DNA of 64,000 nucleotides from Dicyema japonicum (lineage: Eukaryota > Dicyemida > Rhombozoa > Dicyemidae): contig RDEW01000003.1 of the NCBI GenBank assembly GCA_011109175.1, forward strand, positions 2,253,991-2,317,990, read 5' to 3'. This document shows positions 11,086-22,439 of the stretch, piece by piece. The position numbers and the translations under genes are program-made. The notes beneath the pieces were generated by a model that saw nothing but the letters and a program-made list of their open reading frames with translations, made no database searches and was not told where the DNA came from. Position 1 is the stretch's first letter. Each line of letters starts with the position of its first letter.

Positions 11086-12995
11086 CAGGGAGGTGGAATA
11101 CGCCCTATTGCAGTCGGAATGGTCTTCCGTCGATTGGCATCAAAGCTTGTATGTAGAGCAATCCTACCTACGCTGATAACACAGCTGCAACCAACCCAAA
11201 TAGGGGTCGGCACACCGGGGGTTGTGAAGCGGCAGTTCATGCTGTCCGAACATTCACCGAAAAGAACGTGAACATTCCTCACGTAATCGTCAAAATTGAC
11301 ATTAAAAATGCCTTCAACTCGATACGACGTGATACAATTCTGGAGGATTGCTTCACATACTACCCATCAGTGTACAGCTATATTCATAGTTCGTACGGAA
11401 AACCATCCAGTCTGGTACATGGCCAATATTACATTCCATCGTCTTCTGGAGTCCAACAAGGAGACCCACTGGGGCCCGCCTTGTTCAGCCTGGGAATTGC
11501 CCGTATCACAGGATACTGCTCCACTCCTCTGAGAGTATGGTATTTGGATGATTGCACCATGGGCGGCCATCCGAAGGATGTACTAGATTGTTTGAAAAGT
11601 CTGATAGTACAATTGGAATCCCTATGCCTAACTCTAAACACCAATAAGTGTGAAGTAACCAATTTTGGATTTCCACAGTCTGAATGGGATCTGATCCTTG
11701 GTATGTTCAGAGAGATCATTCCGAAAGCCACAGAAACCAAATCAGAAGAACTGGAAATACTTGGATGCCCTCTTACTGATGCTGGAATCAGTAACACTCT
11801 AAGAACAAAAGAACATCAACTAAAAACAACATTCAGACGTCTGGAGATGCTGGACGCACACACCTCCCTATTCCTCCTGAGAAACGCCTTATCAGCACAG
11901 AAACTGAACTACGTTCTTCGGGGGGCACCCTGCTACTTGAAAATGCAACAGCTCGATGCTATCGATTCCCTCTTCCGGAGTACTATTGAACGTATCACAA
12001 ATGTGAAATTTGACGACCAAGGGTGGGACCAAGCGACCCTACCCGTTAGCCTGGGCGGACTGGGAATCCCTTCAACGAAAGATCTGGCTTGCCCTGCTTA
12101 TCTATCCTCTTTGGGCTCCAGCCGACTGCTGGTCAGGATGATTCTCCAACTCCAAACAGAATCATCTGAAATCACAGAGATGGAGCATTTGAAGGGGATG
12201 ATGCCTGAGCAGAAAGATCGTTACAGGACCATCTGCGAGGATAAATATGAGAGGCTTCTGAACCAATCAAACCAACACAGACGTGCATGTCTAGTCACTG
12301 GAAGATGCGAATCGAGTGGCGCATGGATCAATGCACTCCCAGTTGGCAGTGTCGGGACCCATCTTGACGACGATACTGTCCGCATCGGCATCTCCACCAG
12401 ACTTGGACTGGAGATTTGCCGGACCCACAAATGCCGATGTGGCGCAACCGTCGATTGTTATGGACTCCATGCCCTCTCTTGTCGAAGGAGTGCAGGACGA
12501 TTCCCAAGACACAAGGCGATCAACGGAATTGTCAAGCGAGCCCTGGAGTCTGCGGGATACCCAGCCATACTAGAACCTGTTGGTCTGGACAGAGGAGACG
12601 GAAAACGTCCCGACGGGATCACAATTTTCCCATTCGAAGAGGGGAAACCTTTGGTCTGGGACGCTACTTGTGTCGACACGCTTTGCCCGTCCAACATTGT
12701 CGGGAGCGCGGTAGACACACTGTATTCCGCGGAAAAAACGATGATGGCAAAGGAGAAGAAGTACGAAGCGCTACGCGACCGATTCGCGTTTTATCCGATA
12801 GTGGTCGAGACAACTGGAGGAATAAGTGGAAAATCGCTTCGCTTCCTAAAGAAACTTGGACGCTTAGCTACACTAAAAAGCCACGACGCACGTGAGACCC
12901 GGTGGCTACTCCAGTTGATCTCTGTTGCAATCGTGAGAGGCAACGCAACGCCGATAATGTCGGCGGGGTCCACTTTGGATGGATGGCAGTTTTAA
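11085..12995 (+). mobile_element. RLE-type LINE, best-preserved RT-RLE copy B
   Basis: About 590 codons stay open from about 11218 to 12995, after one frame break near 11213-11217. In order: GGIRPIAVGMVFRRLASK, FNSIRRD, SGVQQGDPLGPALFSLGI, the catalytic WYLDDCTMGG, thumb, a CRCG...H...C knuckle (12432-12482), then restriction-like endonuclease motifs RPDG (12606-12617), WDATC (12657 on) and KEKKY. This order (RT, Cys-His knuckle, PD-(D/E)XK nuclease) is that of R2-type elements, which nick a target and prime reverse transcription from it. The copy lacks its N-terminal third, so it cannot be autonomous. The frame has no real initiator ATG of its own at the 5' edge. Confidence 0.88.
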
Positions 12996-13019
12996 ATATG
13001 CTTTACTGGGGATAAATTA

Positions 13020-13104
13020 ACTGATTATTTTATATATTTATTTTATTCGTGATTTAAAGTTAATAAATCTCAAATAAATATTAATAATATAATTGTTAAC
13101 TAAA
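13020..13104 (+). promoter_or_regulatory. A/T island upstream of VMA21
   Basis: A/T-rich leader between the RLE-LINE 3' end and the VMA21-like gene, of the type seen before other host genes. Confidence 0.35.
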
Positions 13105-13370
13105 ATGTCTAACGTTATGAAGAGATTTGTGATTTGTGTTATTTCAAAGTGATCGTCGTACCAATTGCTTCATATTTCCTTACAAAGAAGTATTTATTTG
13201 AGGGTAGTTTGATCAACTAACGCATAGACTATTTTGGAATGAGTGGACAAGTGAGTGCCATTTATTCAGCAGTGGTCACTATTGTTGTCATGCACGCTAT
13301 TATTTTTGTCTATATCTATTTGGCTTACTATGATGAGGAGGTACCTGATGAAAGGCCTAAAAAGGATTGA
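13105..13370 (+). CDS. VMA21: V-ATPase assembly factor VMA21-like
   Basis: Small two-span ER protein that chaperones assembly of the V-ATPase Vo sector. After removing a 24-bp intron (13204-13227) the reading is IVVPIASYFLTKKYLFEDYFGMSGQ then SAIYSAVVTIVVMHAIIFVYIYLAYYDE, which matches the family layout: first span ending in VPI..YF, a loop ending GMS, a second span with H in its middle, and a short charged tail (DERPKKD). The exact N-terminal join is unresolved. From the ATG at 13105 (MSNVMKRF) the frame meets the second exon only if a 14-bp intron or a one-base error lies near 13140-13152. Length ~75 aa versus ~100 in human. Confidence 0.72.
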
Positions 13371-13925
13371 TTTTATAAAGTGACTTTTCGAGTTTTAATT
13401 CGTTTTTTGTTACTTCTATACGTTGGTCATTTATACTATGTTGAGATCTGGGAACTGTAGGGTGACTCTCGTCTTGTAGACACTACCAGGCGAACTATTT
13501 GGTAGTTTCTTGGTAAGGAGGTTGGGTCTTTTCGCCACAAATGCAGGCAGTTTTCTCAACAAGCAAATTATTTACTTTACCAAAAAAGTGTTAAACAAAT
13601 TAATTAGGTGATTTGATAGTCTGAGATGGCTCTTCGGTGTTCTTCAAACGTTCCACACTTTCATGTAATCACGCTGTTCCTATTTGAGTGAATTGTAGAG
13701 GGTAGGCCTCCCGTTGTACATGCTGGACTCTGCTCCTTCAGCGGCTGACTGGTGGGATTGGCTTGTCGGATTGTTGCAAAGACTGAAAAGGCTTTGCTAC
13801 ATAACCAAGTCATATGCGCATGTCAGCAGCATTAAGTTGTTTCCCTAAGGGAGGGGCATGTCATGTAGAAATAAATTGAAGAGATCTGGTGAGTGGAGAT
13901 CCTCGATAAAAGTAACCAGAAAGAA
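13371..13925. other. Intergenic, no gene recognised
   Basis: About 550 bp of mixed composition between VMA21 and ALG11. Short open frames exist on both strands, for example a minus-strand MYNGRPTLYNSLK frame, but I could not assemble a convincing spliced gene. Confidence 0.35.
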
Positions 13926-14005
13926 ACCACGTGAGAGAGAATGAATAAAAATATTTTTATTTATTAACTTAAAAAATTACGTTTTTTTATAAAATTAAAA
14001 ATATT

Positions 14006-15353
14006 ATGTTTTGGACGTGGCTTGTTTTTATTATTTCAATATTACTTTTAATAATTGCAGTTCGAAGAGGCAGAAAGTCAGGAAGGGTTAACATTGCTTT
14101 CTTCCATCCTCACTGTAATGCTGGTGGAGGTGGGGAGAGAGTGCTTTGGGCTACAATTGAGGCTCTACAAATGAAATATGATTCTGTCGAATGTGCAATC
14201 TACTGCATCCCGGGACTCAAAGAGGATGACGTCATCAATTCTGTGTACTCCAAATTTAAAATAAAAATTGAGAACATCACTCTTGTCCCAATCAAGTCTC
14301 ATTTCTTACTCGACAAGAAATACTACCCCCACCTGACAGTACTGGCACAACACATTGCTTCCATTTTGTCGGAACAGAAGCCTTCCTCCATCTGGTCCCT
14401 GATATTTTCATCGATACTACTGGATTTCCATTCACGGCTGTGCTTTTCAAACTTTTTTCAAAAACAGGAGCCTATGTTCACTATCCTATTGTAAGCTCTG
14501 ATATGGTGGACCGAGTCCGTCAGACCTCGTGGGTAAAGGTGATTTACTACAAAATGTTAATGGTGGTATATGGAATTGTTGGGGGTTATTTCTTTGACTG
14601 TGTGATGGTTAATTCTAACTGGACTCGGAATCATATTCTTAAAATATGGGGAAATCCAAAATCCACTTGGTTATTGTATCCCCCTTGTGCGACCAAGGAA
14701 TTCTCATCTCTCCCAGTGACACGTGGGAGTGATCAGATGTTTGTAGCCATGTCCTTGGCTCAGTTCAGACCTGAAAAGAATCTAAAAATGCAAATACTGG
14801 CGATAAACGAGCTCTTAAAATTACCGGTTGTTTATTTATTCATTAAGACCACTCCACGTGACAAGGTTCTGCTCAAGTTTGTTGGGGGAGTCAGAAATGA
14901 AGAGGATAAAGCCTTGCTGGATGAACTAAAGTCTTTTGCTGAGCAGCTGGGGATCGGGGATAATATTGATTTCTGTGATAACGTGACCTTTGATGGATTG
15001 AAAGAAATTCTCTCTTCTAGTTCTATTGGTCTCCACAGTATGGTGGACGAACACTTTGGAATTGGTATGGCACGTGGTTGAGTACAGGGATTGTGGAGTG
15101 TATGGCTGCTGGTCTCATAATGGTGGCACATAACTCGGGAGGACCAAAACTGGACATTATACTTGATGATAGTCTTGGATTCCGTGCTGAGACTATCAAC
15201 GAGTATGCGGAAAAGATAAAATGGGTAATGTCCCGTTCTCCCAATGAGTTGAATGACATAAGAAGGAATGCAAGGGAATGGGTTGGTGGTCACTTTTCTG
15301 AGGATATTTTCCGTGATAATTTTATTCAAATATTCGACTCTGCTTTGTTGTGA
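14006..15353 (+). CDS. ALG11: GDP-Man:Man3GlcNAc2-PP-dolichol alpha-1,2-mannosyltransferase
   Basis: ER-membrane GT4 enzyme adding the fourth and fifth mannoses on the cytosolic face during dolichol-linked oligosaccharide synthesis. The N-terminal anchor (MFWTWLVFIISILLLIIAV) is followed by FFHPHCNAGGGGERVLW, PDIFIDTTGFPF, YVHYPIVSSDM, MVNSNWT, the Rossmann block SLAQFRPEKNL, and the donor-site E-x7-E motif in EHFGIGIVECMAAG, then HNSGGPKLDI. Introns: 15065-15087 (23 bp), which restores GIGIVE, and probably 14827-14847 (21 bp). About 435 aa versus 492 in human. One base appears to be missing near 14368: frame one carries the gene to SIL and frame two continues with EAFLHLVPDIF. This is either a real lesion or a sequence error. 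Confidence 0.9.
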
Positions 15354-15399
15354 TTATCTTTTCATTAATTGTTTCTTTAAGGATATTTAAATATTAGAT

Positions 15400-15870
15400 A
15401 TGTACCACTTTAATATATTAGTGACCTCCTCTCCCCAGTCTCCAATCATTGTGGGTCCGGGGTCTTCACTCTCTGGGAGGCCGAATCTGATCTTTCTTTC
15501 GCTCAGCGGGAAAAGTCACAGAAATCGGAAAATACTTTGAAGAGAGCTGCACCTCTTTTAATTATAATGAGGGAGGACAGTAGTGGGAACCACGGAGGAA
15601 CCTGTTGTACAATTCCGTGATCACTGGTTTGACTCCTTTCATGATTTTTATTTCATAACTCCAGAGATACACGAAGGAGGTTTTATCCAGTTCCCCGATC
15701 AGAGTGGGATGTATTCTTTCCAAGCATCACGTTAAAGGATACACCTGACTTAGGAGTTTGCAATATCTGGTCGGCATCCAAAAGGATCACTCTCTTCCCT
15801 ACTCCACTGGAAGACTTCTCACTATGGATGGTCGGATGACGAAGAGGATTAAAGGTGGATTGGAAAGACT
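15400..15870 (-). pseudogene. Repeated segment, copy 1, unidentified
   Basis: Minus-strand translation reads GVSFNVMLGKNTSHSDRG, then after a one-base shift LDKTSFVYLWSYEIKIM. The core is clearly homologous to a segment at 21634-21835 (VILGKDTSHSDRELDKTYFVYIRVW). The +1 shift suggests decay. I do not recognise the family. It lies between ALG11 and FNTB, on the opposite strand. Confidence 0.4.
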
Positions 15871-15933
15871 TGTTAATTAAGTCATAATAAATAAATTATT
15901 ATTTATTTAAATTTTTATAATTTAACTTAAGCA
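15870..15933 (+). promoter_or_regulatory. A/T island upstream of FNTB
   Basis: About 60 bp of nearly pure A/T ending AACTTAAGCA before the FNTB ATG. Confidence 0.4.
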
Positions 15934-17298
15934 ATGTTTAATATTTGTCAGTCAGTCAATAGCACTAAGGATGACTCAATATCCCCCTCTTTGACTGACC
16001 AAGTACTGTTTTATGTTAATTCATAGATAACCACTGAACTCACGTGTCTCGAAGCTTCTGAGGAATACCTAAGTTCTATGTATGCACTCATTTAATATTT
16101 AAGTGATTCACTTCACTCTTATAAGTTGCATTTCAAGTCAATTTCAGGAAACTTGTTTGACTCAATAGAATCTCTCCCCAAAAATACGAGGTATCGTAAT
16201 CTGTTGATTCAGATGCTCGATTGTAGTCAACCGTGGCTTTGTTTCTGGATTTTGAATTCTCTGGCTATTCTGGGAGTTCCCATTCCCCCAAAAGTCAAAT
16301 TAAAGTACTTTTTGTATATAATCCAGATTTTTGAATTTTCTATTGAATGATGTCTTTAATCCTGAAAGTGGTGGTTTTGGGGGTTATTACGATTTAATCT
16401 AATTTAGGTGGACCTGGACAGATGAGTCACGTGGCTTCATCATATGCGGCTATTAATACGATATATCTCCTAGGGGGATTAGACAGGGTGGACAAAAATA
16501 AGATGAGGTCGTTCCTGTTGAGTTTGAAAAAATCTGACGGGTCTTTTGCTCTCCATCACGACGGGGGTTGATCTGAGGTTGAAGGAGTGATGAGATCCAT
16601 AGAGCCACGTATTGTGCACTCTCAATAGCAAATATGCTTGATATCCTCGATGACGAACTTTGCCGCAGTGTGACAAGTCATATTGTGCAGTGTCAGACAT
16701 TTGAGGGGGGATTTGGGGCTGTCCCTGGAGTGGAGGCTCACGGATCCTACTCTTACTGTGCCATTGCTGCACTCACTATTCTGGGGGATGAGAGAGCCTG
16801 TAACCTTAGAGCACTGATGGTATTAAGAACTCATGGGGTTATGTGATTAGAAATGGCTGGTTTGGAGACAAATGACTTTTGAAGGAGGCTTTAATGGAAG
16901 GGCTAATAAATTGGTGGACACGTGTTACTCCTTCTGGGTGTGTGCTGCCAACGTTCTAACTCAACAAGCACTAGATCCTCAAAATACACGTGGTTCCTTT
17001 AATCATAGTTGATTTTTGTGATTACTCGTAGTCGCATTGTCCCAGTATTTGATATTCTGTGGACAAACGAATAGTGGACTGAGGGATAAGCCCACCAAGT
17101 AAGTCACATGTTCTATATTAAGACAGACTGATTTGTACCACACAATGTACGGATTGGCTGGTCTAGCCTTGTGTTATCAGAAAGGAGGGGATCGTATGCC
17201 GGATTTAGTGGATGAAGATGGCATCACTAGAGTTTTGGTTGTATTTGCGGTTATTTCAGACTCCGATTGACCCTTTAAGTGGAATTTCGATTACTTAA
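15934..17298 (+). CDS. FNTB: Protein farnesyltransferase beta subunit
   Basis: Catalytic subunit of the heterodimeric zinc enzyme that farnesylates CaaX-box proteins such as Ras and lamins. Ten exons separated by introns of 22-31 bp (16003-16026, 16080-16103, 16305-16326, 16383-16407, 16578-16602, 16820-16850, 17008-17031, 17099-17122, 17232-17259). Recognition: QPWLCFWILNSL, GGFGGGPGQ, the zinc ligands D and C in KLVDTCYSFW and H in DLYHTMYGLAG, repeated alpha-alpha barrel motifs with EGGFGAVPGVEAHG. These residues separate FTase beta from GGTase beta. About 379 aa versus 437 in human. A frame break at 16563-16567, in a run of five G, separates ALHHDGG from VDLRATYCA: a two-base loss or one-base gain, so the copy is mutated or the read is wrong there. 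Confidence 0.92.
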
Positions 17299-17324
17299 TT
17301 TTTGATAGTTTATTTCTATTTTAT

Positions 17325-17445
17325 AATACCACGTGGGTTAGTTGGGTTACCAGGTAGTGTAGGATTCAGTGCTGTCGTGAATGGTTGTGGGTTTGATTCC
17401 CACCCTGATACCCACTTAGTCGAAGGATTCCGCTCTGTGTCATCA
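17325..17445 (+). repeat. tRNA-like sequence, possible SINE head
   Basis: Contains a perfect T-arm-like hairpin, GTGGG TTTGATT CCCAC, matching a Pol III B box, with a weak A-box-like TTAGTTGGG upstream. There is too little room for a normal anticodon arm, so a functional tRNA is unlikely. Best read as a tRNA-derived SINE head. Confidence 0.35.
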
Positions 17446-18091
17446 AAAAATCTCTTTTCCATATTCCACAGGAGGGGTGTCTAGATTGACGGTGGATTTA
17501 ATATCTATGAAGATTGAACTGATTCCAATGCATGACACTACAACGAGGGAATACATCAAAGTGGGGATTCTATTCATAACTTCCTGAAAAGTTTTCAACG
17601 AGGACTATGGAATTGTTCGGTTCCGCCTATGTGTGTACAGCAAAATCTTGTTATTCTTGACGAAATCAACAAAAATTCTCAGAACAAGACTGACTGATGG
17701 ACACTTGTCATCCCTGATCTTGAATGTTTGATTACAATCGTTATATTTGTCGTAGTGGAGCGTAATATAGCCGTTGTAGTAGGCTTGCAAATTATTAAAT
17801 ACACTTCAATCAGATTACGGTGTTTTTGCAGATTAGTTAGTGTGGCCTGCTCGTATACTCAAATAACCTTATGCGACCTTGAAGCTTATTGAGCTATAGA
17901 GTCATTGGCGGTTCTGGTCGGAAAAGGATTTGATTGAAAATATCCCCAAGGATTTGTCAGGTGAGCCTTGGTTACTAAATAAATATGTTATTGAGAAAAT
18001 GAATGAAAGTACTCAAATATAAATAAGTCACTTCATTACTTTGTAAATGTACGACCGATTACTCACGTTAGTTCTGAATTACGACATAAGC
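17446..18091. other. Intergenic, no gene recognised
   Basis: Mixed-composition sequence between FNTB and the 3' end of the CFAP92-like gene. Short frames only, for example a minus-strand NGYITLHYDKYNDCNQTFKI frame at 17605-17790 without a recognised family. Confidence 0.3.
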
Positions 18092-21000
18092 TTACTTGAA
18101 CTTATCCTTCAGATATGGCCTCTCTTTCTCAAATATTTTGGGGATTGTATTGTTTTTAAAGAATATGCTTTTACCCCCATAATCCCCGGGTTGGAGTGAA
18201 ATGAACTTATTGAAGTATTTATTCATCCAAATCATATCCTGGTCATACTTTTCCCCAGAATCAAACAAATATGAGTCTTGTTTACTAACTGTGCTTGTCT
18301 TGACCAAATCACGCTTGTTGAGTCCCACCAATTTGTCGATCTGACAGGCGGCATGACGACCCGCCTCGATATTCTCAGTTCTCACGTTTAGTCGGTGATG
18401 TTTCATCGAAGGCAATTTCTCTTCTCCATCTTCCTTGCCCCCAACATTTTCCTAAATTAGGAACCATTAATTACTTCTCGGATGGACTTTTCATACTTTG
18501 GTACCTTAAACCGAGTCCACACGTCAAAGTCACTCCCTCTCATATCCCCACTGTAGTTATTTCTGTACATCAGTACTGGACGCAGGTATTCGTTGTTATA
18601 AAAGTTTTCCTCCCATTTCTATAATATTTGTACATAGTAGACTGAATTGATCTCTTCGTGCCTCGAATCAGTCACTTTAGCCATTTCAGTCGGTTTAACG
18701 TAATTCGTCCAATCTTGCTTTCTAAACACTACTTTCTTAATTCTTTTAGGTTCGCCTTCTTCCCACGTGTTCCCGTGATAGTTGCTATTATAACTGAAAA
18801 GACTGTGGTCCCCATATTTCTATGAAATGGTTATATTGTACTATCACTTGTTTTAGATATGTCTTGAGGGCATTCAAGGTTTCCACGTGGCAGTTAAACC
18901 TTTGCAGACTATATGGCGAAATCTGACAACCCGTGTTTAGTCTGAAAAATTCACGTGCCTTCTTTTTTGTAAGTTTTCTTATATTTTTCTTAAATTATTT
19001 AATATAAATTACTTTATTAATTTTACTGAAATTTTTAATTTGGGAATATTTCAACTTCAAATAATTATCAAAATTGGGGTTCGTGTTGTCAATCGCCACG
19101 TGCTTTCTCAGCGTGGGCTGGGTAGTATTTCCAACTTCAGTCAAGCAAGCAACACCGACTTTTAATTTCAGAGACAAAGGTACTAGAATGCTTTCTTTCG
19201 TTGCTTGGAATCCCAAACTCTTTGTTTAGTGACTCGGAGTTCTTTGAGCAGTGGGAGTGCTTTATTCCTGACCAGGCACTTCATGCTGTCAGATTGGACC
19301 ATCTAACAAATTGACACGTGACCAACTATGTTCAACTTTGAAATGGCTTTAAAGCAGTTTGTTGGGATCATATCCCGGACATAAAGCAGTGGTTGTTTGA
19401 TAATCTCCGACAGTGGACGGAACAGATTGATTGGCTCAAAGTCAAGTCTCCAAAACAAGTACATCCTTTTGAAGAAGGCGAGGGAATTTGACAAAATAAT
19501 CTTTGCGTCTAGAGTTTGGAGACCAATTACTGTAAAGGGATCTCAGAGCTGAGAGTTGTTTCTGGAATCCTTCAAGGAATCCGTCAATGAGGCCTTCAAA
19601 GAGGACGATCGTGTTTTCCGTGTCAGAAATGTAAAATCCAGAGACCAGATCATTCCTTTCTGGGATCGTCTCCAATCTGTATAAACTAACTCAATACATG
19701 TCGATCATCTCGCTAGTGAATGAACTAATCAGTTTGTGGGGACTTTTTGTGTATTGGGAGAGATATTGATAGTTGTGATCGAGGACAGGTCCTATCACAT
19801 CCTCGTGGCTAAAATGGGCAGTCTCCATGCAGATCACTATCCTTTTGTATAACTGCCTTAATATTAGGGACGACAACCTTCTCCTCATTCAGGGACGTAT
19901 TCTTAACGAAGTCTTTGAAGGAAAACAAGACTCTTACGCCGATTTTCAAGTCGGTGGAGCATTCAATGTAATTGGCGGACTTGAGGATGAGTTTATTCTC
20001 CAAATTTACTAAATTTTCTATAATCTAACATACAAGGTGAAATGGGGGGTGCTGAGCAATTTGTGACAAATGACCTCAACAATATGTGCTTGCAGTTATT
20101 ATATAATTCTTTAGTAAAGTCAAAAGTGGCGACTCCAAATGGATTGGGGGTCTCCTGGCTGTACTTTGGGAGTTCGGGAAGTAGATCGCCTAAAGTCATA
20201 AATAGTCCTACAATGGACGTATTCTATCTTCTCTTTGTTGCTATCCCTGTCGTGGATCTCCATTATCAGTGGTGTACTGATGAAGTTGTTTATGTCCTCT
20301 TTGGCTCGGAGTCCTCGGATAAAATCACAGTGAACCCAAAAGGAAGACGAAATACTCATTGAAGATAATATTTCTCTCCTGCAGTCGTCCCATGGACTTG
20401 TAACTTTTACCAAAGGCCTGGAAGCTCACATAACAGAGTTTGGAGCTAAAATTGTCTTTTCCAGCAATTTACCACATTCTAAGTTCTTCATAGGAGTGTG
20501 GCTGATTCGGTAGGTTCGACAAAGAATCCAGTCTTAGCACGAGTGGGTACAAGGTTGACTTGTTTTCATCATCAATCAGCGTTTTGTCAACATTGATTGA
20601 CACAAACACGTCATTGTACTGTTTGTGAGTGAACTTTAGTCGTTCTGAGTTGAACGAATGACCTGATTATTATGATGTTCTTTAACCTGCCAAAAGAGGG
20701 GACAACTTCACCTCGACCGTACATTCCTCGCTATTGTTTGACTCCTCACTGCTGTAGCTCGTCGTCCTGTCTTGGAATAAACATGAAGCAATACTGCTGA
20801 GAAAATCATAGTAAGCCGAAACATCAAAGTTTAAAATATCGTTTTCTTGTGAATATTTCGTGTTAACTTGAATGAACTTATTGATTTCATTGAAGATGAA
20901 TGGCCGTGTCCCTCCTCTGTCCTCAGTGTCCTCACCTTTGGATTTAACTGCAGGGGTTACAGGAAAGAAGTTTGGGCATTACAAAATGTCGAGTATTGTC

Positions 21001-21513
21001 GGACTGTGCAGCCTTTGAACACTTGTTTTTAGAGGACGAGATTTTGACTTTAACCACGTGGTTTGAAATTGAGTCCAAAAAATCGTTGTTCATGGGGATT
21101 GAATGTCTATCATAGTTAACCAGGTCAAACTGATGTTGGAACGCAATCCATATTGAGTTGTTGTGCTCCCACACTGCCTTGTTTTTTGCCACTAACTTTT
21201 CGTTGTATATTCTGGCCACGATTCCGTTGGCTGTTGATTGGACGATCACATCAATTTTGAAGGTATATTCTGGATTTGTGGGATGGAGATTATATTCGAC
21301 GTTAAAAAGCCGTCGATATGCGTTCCCTTTCCTGGAACCAGTGCTGGCTGTGGGAGTCCGTGTTATACCAGACCCCAGATCTACCGTCAGAGAGTAAGGT
21401 TTACTTTTTTCCACAGCAAATGCGATGGAAACTGAGAAATTGGTGAATGTCAACTCATTTGAACTGACTCTTTTAAACTGTGAACGATTAAATTCACTTT
21501 CATCAAAAGACAT
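18092..21513 (-). CDS. CFAP92-like (KIAA1257 family) ciliary protein
   Basis: Multi-exon minus-strand gene, about 3.4 kb. N-terminal exon from the ATG at 21513 contains FNVEYNLHPTNPEYTF..IDV, ARIYNEKLV and KAVWEHNNSIWIAFQHQF, echoing the pattern of the family's first domain. Next come YPLVLRLDSLSNLPNQP, a region ending PLIMEIHDRD, ETPNPFGVATFDF, and SGFYISDTENTIVLFEGLIDGF with a long helical follow-on (KDYFVKFPRLL, EIIKQPLLYVRDMIP). The combination of a central EIHDRD block, a following NPFG block and the late FEGL block is what I remember of CFAP92 proteins, thought to be axonemal. The C-terminal exon ends at 18092. I did not fix every splice site, so internal coordinates are approximate. 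Dicyemids are ciliated, which fits. Confidence 0.55.
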
Positions 21514-21599
21514 AATCCACTTATTTTCTACTCGTTACTAGGCAACACTGATATTTAAGCACTATTATCATGAATTTACCATTTTAGACTGGACGCTAC

Positions 21600-21840
21600 C
21601 ACAAGTCTTCGATGTTTACTGGAGGTCCCGGGCTTATCGTAGTGTCATTGATGGGTGTACAGAATGTTGTTGTAGGGTACTCCTTATTTCTCCGATGAGA
21701 ATAGTCTCTGAGTCATCCACCAATGTGGGAGGGCCATCCAGCAGATCGTTCCAGACCCTGATATACACGAAATAGGTTTTATCCAGTTCCCGGTCGGAGT
21801 GGGACGTATCCTTTCCCAGAATCACATCAATTCGAAATAC
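21600..21840 (-). other. Repeated segment, copy 2, unidentified
   Basis: Minus-strand open frame VILGKDTSHSDRELDKTYFVYIRVW...LVDDSETILIGEIR, homologous to the segment at 15400-15870 but without its frame shift. It lies just upstream of the CFAP92-like start and could be a 5' exon, a separate small gene or part of a repeat. Family unknown. Confidence 0.35.
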
Positions 21841-21889
21841 CCCCAGTAGTTAATAGTAGAATGTTCAAGAAAATAATGTGAGAATTACT

Positions 21890-22345
21890 TTGTTCCACCT
21901 CAAAACAGATTTGTCCATGTTTTTTCAATGGGCATTCTCTTCATCGCTGCTTTCACCCTGTTTTCCACATGTAAGCCAAAAGAAAGTCCCTAGTCAAACA
22001 CGACTCCCAGGATGCTTGGGGTAGTATCAGCTGGGATAATCGTGCTTTAACGTTTCATGCTGCAATTTTTTACATCCAGTGAATAAAGTTTCAGAGGATT
22101 TGATTGAAAAAACTAGGAGTTATGGTTGAGCAAACAATGAGATCAGAGTGTCTAGCATTGCTCGTATGACCCGAGGAGCTACTTGGTGTTCTCTGTCCTT
22201 GGGAGCGATAATAATATCATCCGGAATATAGGGTTGTTGTTTATATAAGTAGGTTGAATAGTGCTGATGAGGCGGTTGAAGTTTGAGGAACTTCCTTTTT
22301 CGATCAAAAATCGACCTAAAAATCAAGCTCAACTTATACACCGAG
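21890..22345 (-). mobile_element. LINE RT fragment
   Basis: Minus-strand remnant with an RT catalytic region YIPDDIIIAPKDREHQ (the YxDD box with an extra residue) followed by ILGVVFD..LSFG.HVE.RVKAAMKRM, typical of the post-catalytic LINE region. Frame broken. Related to the LINE at 9850-11085 or 54230-54740. Confidence 0.6.
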
Positions 22346-22439
22346 TCATGAAATTCAACTTCGTATTAATCGCTTATTTTTACCTCAATCACGGACATCG
22401 AAAGCCAGGCAGCGACGATGACTACTAGAGGAAAGTACT

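Noticed and set aside
12316-12895. Overlapping 85- and 159-codon frames in the RLE-LINE
   Set aside because: Alternative frames of the RT-RLE coding sequence without independent support.
17346-17410. Functional tRNA gene
   Set aside because: T-arm is perfect but there is no room for an anticodon arm and the acceptor has mismatches; treated as a SINE head.
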